Positions 1-7,490 of a stretch of DNA of 10,627 nt are shown piece after piece. This DNA comes from Victivallales bacterium (GTDB lineage: Bacteria > Verrucomicrobiota > Lentisphaeria > Oligosphaerales > Oligosphaeraceae): NCBI GenBank assembly GCA_017543165.1, contig JAFYGL010000118.1:1-10627 (forward strand), in the 5' to 3' direction. The notes beneath the pieces are model-generated. The model ran no database searches. It was given only the letters and a program-made list of their open reading frames with translations, and was not told where the DNA came from. The translations under genes were made by a program, and so were the position numbers. Positions within the stretch are counted from its first letter, which is position 1, and every line of letters starts with the position of its first letter.

Positions 1-426
1 CTGGACAAGAACTGGATATGGGTTCTCTGGAACGCAAAGTACATTACCTCGCCAAACAAGGACCAGGATTACACCACGAATGCCAACAGGCCCATCAATC
101 CAATTGTCGGATGCCCGAGTTCCGACAGCACGAACGTCGCGAAGACGGGCTGGAAATGCGGGTATAATCTGACCAGTTCCGACTTCAGTTTCAACCCATA
201 TTCGGGCACTGGCTACGCCTCCTTCACGAACGGGGGCTACAACGAGAAGGTGGTGCCTAATCTCGGTTCCCATCTGCTGTTGGCGGAAGGTTCGGAAATC
301 GTGTGTGATGATGCCAACAAGTTCCAGTTCAGGCACGATGGCAAGTACAACTACCTGCTTTCAACAGGCAGTGTGCTGACCAAAAACGCCATTACCAACG
401 CCAATCTGAAGAACGATGCCTGGTAA
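1..426 (+). CDS. Type II secretion/DUF1559-like pseudopilin, C-terminal fragment (5' end outside window)
   Basis: Frame 1 is open from the first base to TAA at 424-426, giving the last 141 residues of a protein that starts before the window. It looks like the C-terminal part of the DUF1559/XcpT-type pseudopilins that are very numerous in Lentisphaerota and Planctomycetes. It has a GCPSS segment (residues 37-41 of the fragment), then CGYNLTSS (53-60), HLLLAEGSE (91-99) and RHDGKYNYLLSTGSV (111-125). The last segment is a variant of the family's H-X9-DG motif, here H112 followed nine residues later by Thr-Gly instead of Asp-Gly. The N-terminal prepilin peptidase site and hydrophobic helix that would confirm the family are outside the window. 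The expected place of action is the cell envelope, as a pseudopilus-like subunit; the exact role of these proteins is not known. The next gene starts 49 bp downstream on the same strand. Confidence 0.72.
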   Translation: MDKNWIWVLWNAKYITSPNKDQDYTTNANRPINPIVGCPSSDSTNVAKTGWKCGYNLTSSDFSFNPYSGTGYASFTNGGYNEKVVPNLGSHLLLAEGSEIVCDDANKFQFRHDGKYNYLLSTGSVLTKNAITNANLKNDAW

Positions 427-462
427 TAAAATCAACGCAGGGATTTTTAGCAAAGATTATCA

Positions 463-470
463 AGGAAGAG
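463..470 (+). promoter_or_regulatory. Ribosome binding site of the DUF4838 gene
   Basis: AGGAAGAG lies 5 bases before the ATG at 476. An upstream in-frame ATG at 416 overlaps the end of the pseudopilin gene, has no such site and would place 20 polar residues before a clear signal peptide. The site therefore decides the start at 476. Confidence 0.65.
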
Positions 471-475
471 AAGTT

Positions 476-2827
476 ATGCTAAAGCATATATTCATTGTTT
501 TCGCTGCATTGTGCGTGTCTGCATTTGCGGTGGAACTTGGGGGGGACTGCGCGGTGGTGCGCCCAGAAAATCCTACTGCAATGGAGAATACTGCGGTGGA
601 AAAGTTCTGCGAACTATACAAGACCGTTGTGGGCAAGGCGCCAGTGGTGCTGGCGCAGACGGTGGTTCCTGATGGTGCTGCCGTGTATATCGGGGACACG
701 GCGGCTGCCCGTGAGTTGGGCTATGTCGCCAGCGAACTGAAGCGTGAGGAGACAATACTGCATGTCAAGGGCAACAGAATTGTGCTGACTGGCGGAAGCC
801 AGGGCGGCGCGGTGTATGCGGTCTATGATTTCTTCCGCAAGTTCGCGGACTGCGAGTGGTTCGACTACTGGACATTCCGCCTGCCCAAGGCCAGTTCAAT
901 CAAGGTCCATGATTTTGTGCAAAGGCGCGTACCTTCATTTGACTACCGCAAGATTTATGTGGGGACAAACGGGGGCAAGACCAGCAACAAGGAACTGGGG
1001 GCCGCGCTGAAGATGTCCGAGTGGAGGAACAGCATGGTGATAGGCTCACCAGGCGTCGCACACACATTCTATAACTATTCGCGCTACTGGCCCAAGAAGA
1101 ACCTGAAGCTGTTCACCATGAACGAGAAGGGCAAGCGCATGCTTCCCCGCGGCACGATAGGCCCGAATTTCTGCCTGAGCAACCCAGAATGCGCCGAGTT
1201 GGTGGAGAGGCAGCTCCGCCAGTGGATTGAGCAGGACAGGGCAAGAAACGCAAAGGCGGGCCTGCCCGCACCGTATCTCTATGTCCTTGAGGCAAATGAC
1301 ATCACAAACTATTTCTGCCTTTGCCCAGAATGCCGTGCAACCAGCGACAAGTATGGGGACAGTGGCCTGATGCTTATCTTCTTGAACGGCATAGCAAAGA
1401 GAATCGCAAAGGACTATCCAGAGGTCAAGCTCCTGGCGGGCGCCTACGACTTCACAAGGAAGCCCCCGAAATGCGAGATTCAGGTTGAACCGAATATATC
1501 CATTCTATATTGTCCGCATTATGCCGAATTCTACAGGCCCTGGAGGGAAAGCCGTTTGGGGGACAACAAGGAGTGCATGGACGCATGGGGCAGGCTAGGC
1601 AAGGAAATTGGCATTTGGGAATATTGGATATTCTATTGGGACAACTATCCCGCGCCATATACGATGGTCGCCCACATGGCACGGGATTTGCGGGACTACA
1701 AGGCTGCGGGCGTCAGGTACATGCAGGCCGAGGCGGAGGCATGGGAAAGTTCCAACTTCTTCTCGCTGCGCCTGTGGCTGGGCTATATGCTGATGTTTGA
1801 CCTGGAGCAGGACGAGGCCGCCTTGATGAAACGCTTCATGGATGGCTATTTCGGCAAGGCCGCACCCATGATGCAGAGCTATCTGGATTTGCTGGTGCGC
1901 CGCCAGAAGGAGATGCCGCCTGAACCTCATTTTACAATATTCAAGGCAAAGCACGGGCCTGACAGGCCATACCTTGACGCCGCATTCTTCAAGGAGGCGG
2001 ACGCTCTGTTCGAGAAGGCGGAGCAGGCCTGCGCCAATGACAAGACGGCGTTGCTGAATGTGCGCCGCGAACGCATGATTGTGGATGAGGCGATGCTGAA
2101 CCTGTGGTACAAGCAGAATGTGAAGGGGGATTTCAACAAGGTCCTGGCCCGTCTCAAGGCGGAGTGGCTTGAGCACATTGACTTCCGCGTGGCGGAGAAC
2201 GCCCGTGTTGAAAAACTGGCGATGCTGGACAGCAAGCTCTCGCGGCTGGCCAATCTTGGCATTATCGAGCAGCAGAAGAAGGCGCCTCTGCAATCACTGG
2301 CGATACCCCGCTCAAATGACTGGGGCAAGTGCGCGGTGATAAGCAAGTGGTTTGAGACGGCTGGTTTTCCAAGCAAGGCGAAACTCACGCTGGAGGCCAG
2401 GCTTGAAGGGGAGGTGCTGATGCTGCGCGCCAAGGACAGCGGCATTGACCGCAAACTAAAGGCAACAAGCAGAATCTGGGACGGGGACGAATGGGAGATC
2501 ATGCTGACTGCGCAGCCAGACAAAAAGGAGTTCCTGCAATTGCTTGTGAGCAGCGAGGGCAAATACGTTGCATATTTCACGACTGCTGAGAACAGATCCG
2601 ATGCCCTGGAAAAAAACGGTGTCAAGGTCAAGTCAAGCGTGGAAGGGCATGTCTGGACATTGGAGGTGGCGATTCCATTGAGCATTGTTCCAGGCAAGGG
2701 AAACGAGTTGTCTGGCAACTTCTTCCGCTCCGCCAATGACGCGAAGAATGCCCAGAGCTGGAATCCTGTGTTCGATGAGAACTTCCGCAAGAGAAGTGCC
2801 TTCGGCAAAATCACTTTGGAGAGGTAG
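476..2827 (+). CDS. Secreted DUF4838 protein with C-terminal CBM9-like domain (putative glycoside hydrolase)
   Basis: The protein has 783 residues. Residues 1-18 form a signal peptide (MLKHIFIVFAALCVSAFA), so it is exported. Residues 20-145 resemble the alpha-glucuronidase/GH20-type N-terminal domain, with RIVLTGGSQGGAVYAVYDFF at 101-120 and then a CEWF turn, as in DUF4838 proteins. The DUF4838 core follows at about 150-470, with GVAHTFYNY (193-201), FCLSNPEC (232-239), a CLCPEC cysteine pair (281-286) and the aromatic run WEYWIFYWDNY (381-391). After a helical linker, about residue 615 to the end looks like a CBM9-type beta-sandwich (WDGDEWEIML, HVWTLEVAIPL). DUF4838 proteins are found in polysaccharide loci and are thought to be glycosidases, but the reaction is not established and I cannot name catalytic residues. 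This is the first gene of a run with the next two genes; no convincing promoter is visible in the 49 bp upstream. Confidence 0.85.
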   Translation: MLKHIFIVFAALCVSAFAVELGGDCAVVRPENPTAMENTAVEKFCELYKTVVGKAPVVLAQTVVPDGAAVYIGDTAAARELGYVASELKREETILHVKGNRIVLTGGSQGGAVYAVYDFFRKFADCEWFDYWTFRLPKASSIKVHDFVQRRVPSFDYRKIYVGTNGGKTSNKELGAALKMSEWRNSMVIGSPGVAHTFYNYSRYWPKKNLKLFTMNEKGKRMLPRGTIGPNFCLSNPECAELVERQLRQWIEQDRARNAKAGLPAPYLYVLEANDITNYFCLCPECRATSDKYGDSGLMLIFLNGIAKRIAKDYPEVKLLAGAYDFTRKPPKCEIQVEPNISILYCPHYAEFYRPWRESRLGDNKECMDAWGRLGKEIGIWEYWIFYWDNYPAPYTMVAHMARDLRDYKAAGVRYMQAEAEAWESSNFFSLRLWLGYMLMFDLEQDEAALMKRFMDGYFGKAAPMMQSYLDLLVRRQKEMPPEPHFTIFKAKHGPDRPYLDAAFFKEADALFEKAEQACANDKTALLNVRRERMIVDEAMLNLWYKQNVKGDFNKVLARLKAEWLEHIDFRVAENARVEKLAMLDSKLSRLANLGIIEQQKKAPLQSLAIPRSNDWGKCAVISKWFETAGFPSKAKLTLEARLEGEVLMLRAKDSGIDRKLKATSRIWDGDEWEIMLTAQPDKKEFLQLLVSSEGKYVAYFTTAENRSDALEKNGVKVKSSVEGHVWTLEVAIPLSIVPGKGNELSGNFFRSANDAKNAQSWNPVFDENFRKRSAFGKITLER
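2818..2824 (+). promoter_or_regulatory. Ribosome binding site of the CBM9-like gene
   Basis: GGAGAGG sits 7 bases before the ATG at 2832 and inside the last codons of the preceding gene. This points to translation linked to the upstream gene and supports 2832 over an in-frame upstream start at 2685, which would lie deep inside the previous gene. Confidence 0.65.
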
Positions 2828-2831
2828 TCCG

Positions 2832-3767
2832 ATGTTGAAGAAACTTTTTGGCGTAATTGCGGTTTGCTGCTGTGCAGTCTTTGCCGCGGAGATTGATTTG
2901 GCGGCAACTGGAGAGGCCAGCCTTGCAATGCCCCAGGGCAACATTATATTCAAATGTGTCGATAATGCATTGCAGGTCAATGTGGAGTGCCAGTCGGAGG
3001 TGCTTCCTGCCCTGAAGCGCAAATATGCAACTTTGCAGTGGAATGTGTGGGAAGGTGAATCCGTGGACTTGACCTTTTCGCCCTACGGAGGCTGGCCAGG
3101 CTATCGCCTGAGGCTGAATCCTTCGGGCAAATTTTTCCAGAGTTTCAATGGCGAGCCGAAATGGATTTCGCCTTATTTCAAGGCGAAGGCCACCTTCACG
3201 GAGAATGGCTGGCTGGCCTCGTTCACATTGCCATTTGCGGCATTGGAGACAGACATTAACGCAGGCACGGAAAAGCCGTCCCGCCAGGTGCTGCCTTCCG
3301 TAAAATGGAACATGGCCATCTCACGGCGTGCAATGAATGCGCAGGGCAAGGTGGATGTGCTAGTGCCTGAAGGCGTGAAGCCCAGCAGCCTGACGGAGTG
3401 CCTGAAGTTGAAACTGGCGGCGAATGGCATTGCGCCTTACAGGGCAACCGCCCTGTGCTCGGTGAAGGCGATTCCGCTGTCCATGGCTGGCATCGGCAAT
3501 GTTTCAGGCCGCGTGTGCCCAGCAAAGGATGCAAAGGCGTCGTTTACAGGTAAATTGCTTCTGTATTTGCATGTGGACGAGGATGTAAGCAAAATTGCAG
3601 AATGCGAATACAAGGTTGAGGCAGGCGCGGAAAGTTCCTTCTCCTTGCCAGCCAAGGTGGAGGAGACAGGCGGTAAACTGTCCTTCCATGTGGAGTTGCT
3701 GGATGCCGAGGGCAAGTTGGTTCATGTTTCAAGATTCCTGAATGTCGAGAATCCCTGGGCGGAATGA
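2832..3767 (+). CDS. Secreted CBM9-like carbohydrate-binding protein
   Basis: The protein has 311 residues. The N-terminus (MLKKLFGVIAVCCCAVFA) is a signal peptide; the three cysteines do not form a good lipobox, so cleavage before AEIDL by signal peptidase I is more likely. About residues 30-210 resemble the CBM9-like sandwich at the end of the preceding protein. In order these are a WNVWEGESVDLTFSPYGG strand pair, a YRLRLNPSGKFF strand, ENGWLASFTLPFAAL and VKWNMAISRR, matching the WDGDEWEIML, LQLLVSSEGK, HVWTLEVAIPL and SGNFFRSAN segments there. The remaining roughly 100 residues form another beta-rich domain that I do not recognise. No catalytic motif is visible. The likely role is binding sugar or tethering the neighbouring enzyme, by inference. 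The gene starts 4 bp after the DUF4838 gene, and its stop overlaps the next start as ATGA. Confidence 0.7.
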   Translation: MLKKLFGVIAVCCCAVFAAEIDLAATGEASLAMPQGNIIFKCVDNALQVNVECQSEVLPALKRKYATLQWNVWEGESVDLTFSPYGGWPGYRLRLNPSGKFFQSFNGEPKWISPYFKAKATFTENGWLASFTLPFAALETDINAGTEKPSRQVLPSVKWNMAISRRAMNAQGKVDVLVPEGVKPSSLTECLKLKLAANGIAPYRATALCSVKAIPLSMAGIGNVSGRVCPAKDAKASFTGKLLLYLHVDEDVSKIAECEYKVEAGAESSFSLPAKVEETGGKLSFHVELLDAEGKLVHVSRFLNVENPWAE

Positions 3768-5518
3768 AAGTGGAAACAATGAGCAATAATAATTGGATGC
3801 AAGTGCCGGAGACGGTGAATGGCCCTGCTCTGGTGACTTACAAGAACACATTCGTGGCGGAAGAGGAGACTTTTCTGGATTTCAGGTGGAGTGCGGATGA
3901 GCGAGCGCAGATTTACCTGGACGGCGAATACATTGTTGATGGGCCAGAGGCGGGTTGTCCCGAATACTGGTATTACAAGGATTTCCGCAGGAAGGTCAGT
4001 GCTGGAGAGCATTGTCTTGTGGCTCGGGTGAATGTGATGCCAGGCGAATGGAACTATTCGCAGCTTACCATTCGCTATGGATTCTTCTGTCAGGAACGCT
4101 CAAATCTATTGGGGCAGTGGCTTTGCCGCCACGAGCAGGGGCTGGAATACGTCGTTCCGTTCCCAGACTGGGCGAATGTGCCAAGGGTGAAAGTCACCGC
4201 CGACTACGGCAAGGGCGAGTGGCAGCCCGTGAAACTGGCGGAGGATGCCCGTGAATTGCATAGTCCCGATTTGCCAGACATGGAGAATGTCCAGGTGTTT
4301 CCCGAGGAAATCAAGCCAGGCATTCTTCATTTCCGCGAATATGTGTGCTGCCGCACGGAATGGCGGTTTGAGGGCAGGGGGATTGTGCGTTTCCGCTGGG
4401 CGGAGACGCCGTATCTGGATGAGACATTTGACGATGTGAATCTCAAGGGCCACAAGGGCAATCGGGACGGGCATTGCTTCATTGGCAATGCGGATGAGGT
4501 GCAGGTGGACGGTGCCTTGCAGTGGAATGACTTCCAGTGGAAGGCAGGGCACTATGTCATTGTGGAGACTGAAGGCGACGTGGCCTGGAGCGCAAGGTTC
4601 TTCAGAACCAACTACCCGCTGCCAGATTTCAAAAGCCAGGATCCTCTTGCCAACATGGCATACGAGACCTTGCGGGCCTGCTCCCATGAGACATTCATGG
4701 ACTGCCCGTACTACGAAAGGCTGCTTTATGCAGGCGATTCCAGATTGGAGGCGCTGGCCTTGTACCATATCTGCGATGACCACCGCCTGGCTGCAAAGAC
4801 CTTGAGGATGCTTCTGATGTCCCAGAGGGAGGACGGCTCCATTCAATCCCAGTATCCCTCCCGCGCGATACAGTTCATACCCACGTATATTCCGATTTTC
4901 CTGCTGTCCTTCCACGACTACTGGAAGAAGCACCCAAATGAGCCGCTGATAGCCGAACTGATGCCCAGATACAGAAAACTGGTGGACTATGTGGTGGCGC
5001 ACACCACTGCTGAAGGCTGCGAGATGCCTGGCTGGCAGTTCCTGGACTGGGTGGAAGGCTGGAAGAACGGCGTGCCAAAGGGAAATTGCGCACTGAATCT
5101 ATTTGCGGCAATTGCCTTGCGCTCTGCCGCGGAATTGCTCAAGAACGGGCATTTGCTGGAGGTGGCGCAGGGACTGCTGGACACTGTGCAGCGCAGGTAC
5201 TATGCGCCTGAAATGGATGGCCTCTATGCAGACGACCTGGAACACACTTCGTTTTCCGAGCATACGCATGCACTGGCCATTCTGGCTGGACTGCCTCCGT
5301 CAAGACTTGACGCTCCTGGCCTGATTCCATGTAGCATATATTTTTCATACTCTTATTTGGCAGCCTGTGTGAAACTGGGGCGCAAGGACCTGTTGGAAAA
5401 GCGTCTGGATGTTTTCAGAAAACTGCGCAATGAAGGTCTTACCACATTGCCAGAGGAATTCAGCAATCCACGCTCTGATTGCCACGCCTGGGGCGCATAC
5501 GTGCTGCTGTTTATTTGA
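3764..5518 (+). CDS. GH78-like alpha-L-rhamnosidase family protein, apparently lacking the C-terminal domain
   Basis: The protein has 584 residues and no signal peptide, so it is expected in the cytoplasm. Residues 1-285 are beta-rich, like the N-terminal sandwiches of family 78 enzymes. Residues 290-584 match the six-hairpin (alpha/alpha)6 domain, with MDCPYYERLLYAGDSR at 312-327. D313 and E318 have the same +5 spacing as the conserved Asp and Glu of the family DCPxxxER motif. FLDW (427-430), FSEHTHALAILAGL (497-510), E564/E565 as candidates for the second catalytic glutamate, and SDCHAWGA (571-578) follow. Family members usually continue past SDCHAWGAH for one more helix and a C-terminal sandwich; this one ends six residues later. 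The family hydrolyses terminal alpha-L-rhamnose, but the exact substrate here is unknown. The start at 3764 overlaps the previous stop as ATGA; an in-frame ATG at 3779 is an alternative, and neither has a strong ribosome site. Confidence 0.82.
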   Translation: MKVETMSNNNWMQVPETVNGPALVTYKNTFVAEEETFLDFRWSADERAQIYLDGEYIVDGPEAGCPEYWYYKDFRRKVSAGEHCLVARVNVMPGEWNYSQLTIRYGFFCQERSNLLGQWLCRHEQGLEYVVPFPDWANVPRVKVTADYGKGEWQPVKLAEDARELHSPDLPDMENVQVFPEEIKPGILHFREYVCCRTEWRFEGRGIVRFRWAETPYLDETFDDVNLKGHKGNRDGHCFIGNADEVQVDGALQWNDFQWKAGHYVIVETEGDVAWSARFFRTNYPLPDFKSQDPLANMAYETLRACSHETFMDCPYYERLLYAGDSRLEALALYHICDDHRLAAKTLRMLLMSQREDGSIQSQYPSRAIQFIPTYIPIFLLSFHDYWKKHPNEPLIAELMPRYRKLVDYVVAHTTAEGCEMPGWQFLDWVEGWKNGVPKGNCALNLFAAIALRSAAELLKNGHLLEVAQGLLDTVQRRYYAPEMDGLYADDLEHTSFSEHTHALAILAGLPPSRLDAPGLIPCSIYFSYSYLAACVKLGRKDLLEKRLDVFRKLRNEGLTTLPEEFSNPRSDCHAWGAYVLLFI

Positions 5519-5617
5519 GTGGACAGTTGGGTGCCTGCGGCGAAAAGCCGCGGGTAGAGTTTCGCCTGTCTAACGCGGGGCTTTTCGCCCCGCGCACCCG
5601 ACGTTCCACAGTCCACT
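5518..5617. repeat. Imperfect inverted repeat filling the gap between two convergent genes
   Basis: The outer arms are AGTGGAC (5518-5524) and GTCCACT (5611-5617), followed inward by GGGTGC (5529-5534) and GCACCC (5594-5599). Inside are two GC-rich hairpins. GCGGC/GCCGC (5537-5541 with 5547-5551) has a GAAAA loop, and GCGGGGC/GCCCCGC (5575-5581 with 5587-5593) has a TTTTC loop. The two hairpins are also inverted copies of each other, so the element can fold either as one long stem or as two side hairpins. It touches the stop codons of both flanking genes. It may stop transcription from both sides, but neither hairpin is followed by a clear T-run, so it is not a standard intrinsic terminator. 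A short dispersed (REP- or MITE-like) element is an equally good reading. Confidence 0.8.
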
Positions 5618-7322
5618 AGCCACAAGGCCAGGCATCCAGCAGGCGTTTATGGGATGGATATGAGTGGCTGGCGTATCGGTTGCGCATTTCAATGATTATC
5701 GGGCAATGGAAAGTGCCGTTTTGCCAGTGCCTGAAAAGTGGGGCGAGCGATGGGAAGCCTGTGTTTCTGCCTGAGATTAGGCGGTGCCCGTCAGGGAATG
5801 GATTGTCCTGTGAGCGGCCAGTCTCGTATTGGTGGATATGAATGCCGTTGATGAGATTTGCGCCCGCCTGCATCCATGTGTCCAGTGTGTTTTCCTGGTG
5901 GAAGGGGAAGTTGGTGTAGGCATGTCCAACATCCAGGTGGCATCCTACGTTTGCGCCGCATTTTTCGCGCAAGGCGTGCACAAGAGCCAGCCATTCTGGG
6001 ATGATGAGTCCATAGCGTCTCTTTTCGTCTATGGGGCGCCCTGGTTTTGTATGCATGTTCTCTATGCCGACCATGATGCCGTGCTCCGCAAGCGGGCGGA
6101 CAGCATCGATGAACAGGCCCAGCACCTTGTCCCAGTTTTCGCGCACAAAGTCAAGTGGATACTTGGGCACGTGCAATGTTACACGGTTCACGCCCAGCGC
6201 ATCCAGTTCATGCAGGAAATCATGGCGTTCATTTTCCAGGGACAATTCTGGCAGGTGCACTGAAAGGCATTCCCCGCCTGCTTTTCGCCAGCGTTGCAGG
6301 CAGTCTTGCAAGGCATTGCGCTCCATGGTATCAAGCACGTTATAGCGCAATTCCAGCACTTTGATTTCGCCTTGTATCAACTTGTCGATTTCTGGGGCGA
6401 TGTCGCCATGGAGGGAGATGCCCAGGTGCCTGGCAAAGTCCTGCCTGGCGGCCATGTCCCATTCTGAAAAATAGTCTGGTTGAGCCATTTTTGTCAAAAG
6501 GTGGCCTGCGCCGTTTTTGAGGCAGAGCACTGGGAGGTCTGGCGCCAGTTCATTCAGGCGTTGCTTTACCATGTTCCAGTGCCGATATGTCCACATTGAA
6601 TCCTCCTCGCGCTTGGTTTCGTTCAAGTGACCTACCATTAAGTTGCGTGGTTGGAAATCCAGATTGAAACGGCAGAAGTCATCAAGCATTGGGAAGTCAT
6701 GCAGATGCGATACATTGCGCCCCAGCCAGAGATGTGAGAAAAGCCAGTCAGGCTGTTTCATTTCGGCGGGGATGTCCTGGCTATAGTCCCGCACATCCAC
6801 GGGGAATGCCAGTTTCAGGCCATCGGGTAGTGTGATTAGGAAACTGGCTGAAGGCAGTTGCGTGCCATGGAAGCCAGGATAGGCCTTTATGCGTATGCCC
6901 TTGTGCTCAAAGGTTTCTCCTTCATTGAGGACGACAACTGTCGATGCGTCTAGTTGACATTCATCCTTGACTTGAGCGGCAAGGAAGTGTGGCAGTACCC
7001 AGCGTAGTTTTGGGGAGCGCCCCAGCATCTTGACGAGGCGCTTGTCGTAATGGTCGCCATGAGCATGTGTCAAGATGCAGAAATCAAAGTCGGCGAGGGC
7101 GGCGGCAATGTGCTCCAGCGCCTCAGTATCGCATAAGTTCCGCGGTGCTGGGTCCATGCACCAGCGGCAATCCAGGCCAGTGGTGAATATCCAGGACGAA
7201 CAATATGGCAGATGCACGACGGTTTGCTTTGGCGCTGCGCACTTCTGGAGATTGTCCAGCACAAAATACCAGTCTTCTATGCTTCTGGCATTGATTTCAT
7301 TCTTGATTTCATCGTATGTCAT
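5616..7322 (-). CDS. Fusion protein: metallo-beta-lactamase-fold domain plus xylose-isomerase-like TIM barrel
   Basis: The protein has 568 residues from the ATG at 7322 and no signal peptide. Residues 30-285 are a metallo-beta-lactamase-fold domain. The metal motif is THAHGDHYD (85-93; H86, H88, D90, H91), with further candidate ligands H152 (GFHG), D175 or D178 (FPVDVRDY) and H232 (GHLNE). Residues 295-568 form a sugar isomerase/epimerase (AP-endonuclease-2-like) TIM barrel. Its expected metal ligands are present: E421 (VGIENMH), D464 and H467 (HLDVGHAY), H495/H497 (IHIHQYE) and E545 (IIIEMR). Both halves therefore look active. UlaG (ascorbate-6-phosphate lactonase) and UlaE (sugar-phosphate epimerase) have these two folds in one pathway, so a lactonase-plus-isomerase enzyme for a sugar acid is a plausible guess, not a demonstrated function. 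A GTG at 7391 would extend the frame by 23 residues, but that stretch is encoded by a tandem repeat and is doubtful. No clear ribosome site precedes the chosen ATG. Confidence 0.85.
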   Translation of the reverse strand: MTYDEIKNEINARSIEDWYFVLDNLQKCAAPKQTVVHLPYCSSWIFTTGLDCRWCMDPAPRNLCDTEALEHIAAALADFDFCILTHAHGDHYDKRLVKMLGRSPKLRWVLPHFLAAQVKDECQLDASTVVVLNEGETFEHKGIRIKAYPGFHGTQLPSASFLITLPDGLKLAFPVDVRDYSQDIPAEMKQPDWLFSHLWLGRNVSHLHDFPMLDDFCRFNLDFQPRNLMVGHLNETKREEDSMWTYRHWNMVKQRLNELAPDLPVLCLKNGAGHLLTKMAQPDYFSEWDMAARQDFARHLGISLHGDIAPEIDKLIQGEIKVLELRYNVLDTMERNALQDCLQRWRKAGGECLSVHLPELSLENERHDFLHELDALGVNRVTLHVPKYPLDFVRENWDKVLGLFIDAVRPLAEHGIMVGIENMHTKPGRPIDEKRRYGLIIPEWLALVHALREKCGANVGCHLDVGHAYTNFPFHQENTLDTWMQAGANLINGIHIHQYETGRSQDNPFPDGHRLISGRNTGFPSLAPLFRHWQNGTFHCPIIIEMRNRYASHSYPSHKRLLDAWPCG

Positions 7323-7340
7323 ATTGGCGTGCCCATCTAT

Positions 7341-7380
7341 TTCTATCCACAGATTTACATCTTCTATCCACAGATTTACA
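7341..7380. repeat. Tandem 21-bp repeat with ATCCACAGATTTACA core
   Basis: TTCTATCCACAGATTTACA occurs at 7341-7359 and exactly again at 7362-7380, a period of 21 bp. Because 21 is a multiple of three, reading through on the minus strand gives VNLWIED followed by VNLWIEI. Cores of this kind (ATCTGTGGATA) are widespread between genes in PVC-group and other genomes; their function is not known. Confidence 0.85.
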
Positions 7381-7490
7381 TTGATTATCACAGATTACTG
7401 ATGGTGGCTGCATCCCAGTTCCACTGCGTCTGAGCGTTAAAGAGGAGGTACTGTGAATAGTCACTCAAGAACAAAATCCGCGGTAATCGG

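Noticed and set aside
1595..2293. Open frame of 232 codons on the minus strand
   Set aside because: It is antisense to the DUF4838 gene, is rich in leucine, histidine and glutamine, and has no recognisable family.
1927..2928. Long open frame of 333 codons on the minus strand
   Set aside because: It lies opposite the DUF4838 and CBM9-like genes, which have signal peptides, ribosome sites and recognisable domains. Its translation has serine-rich, low-complexity composition and no familiar motif.
4106..5002. Open frame of 298 codons on the minus strand
   Set aside because: It lies wholly opposite the GH78-like gene and its translation shows no recognisable domain. Such frames are expected opposite genes of this base composition.
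5575..5600. Standard intrinsic terminator for the plus-strand genes
   Set aside because: The hairpin is GC-rich, but it is followed by GCACCCGAC and not by a run of T, so the canonical form is missing. It is described as part of the inverted repeat instead.
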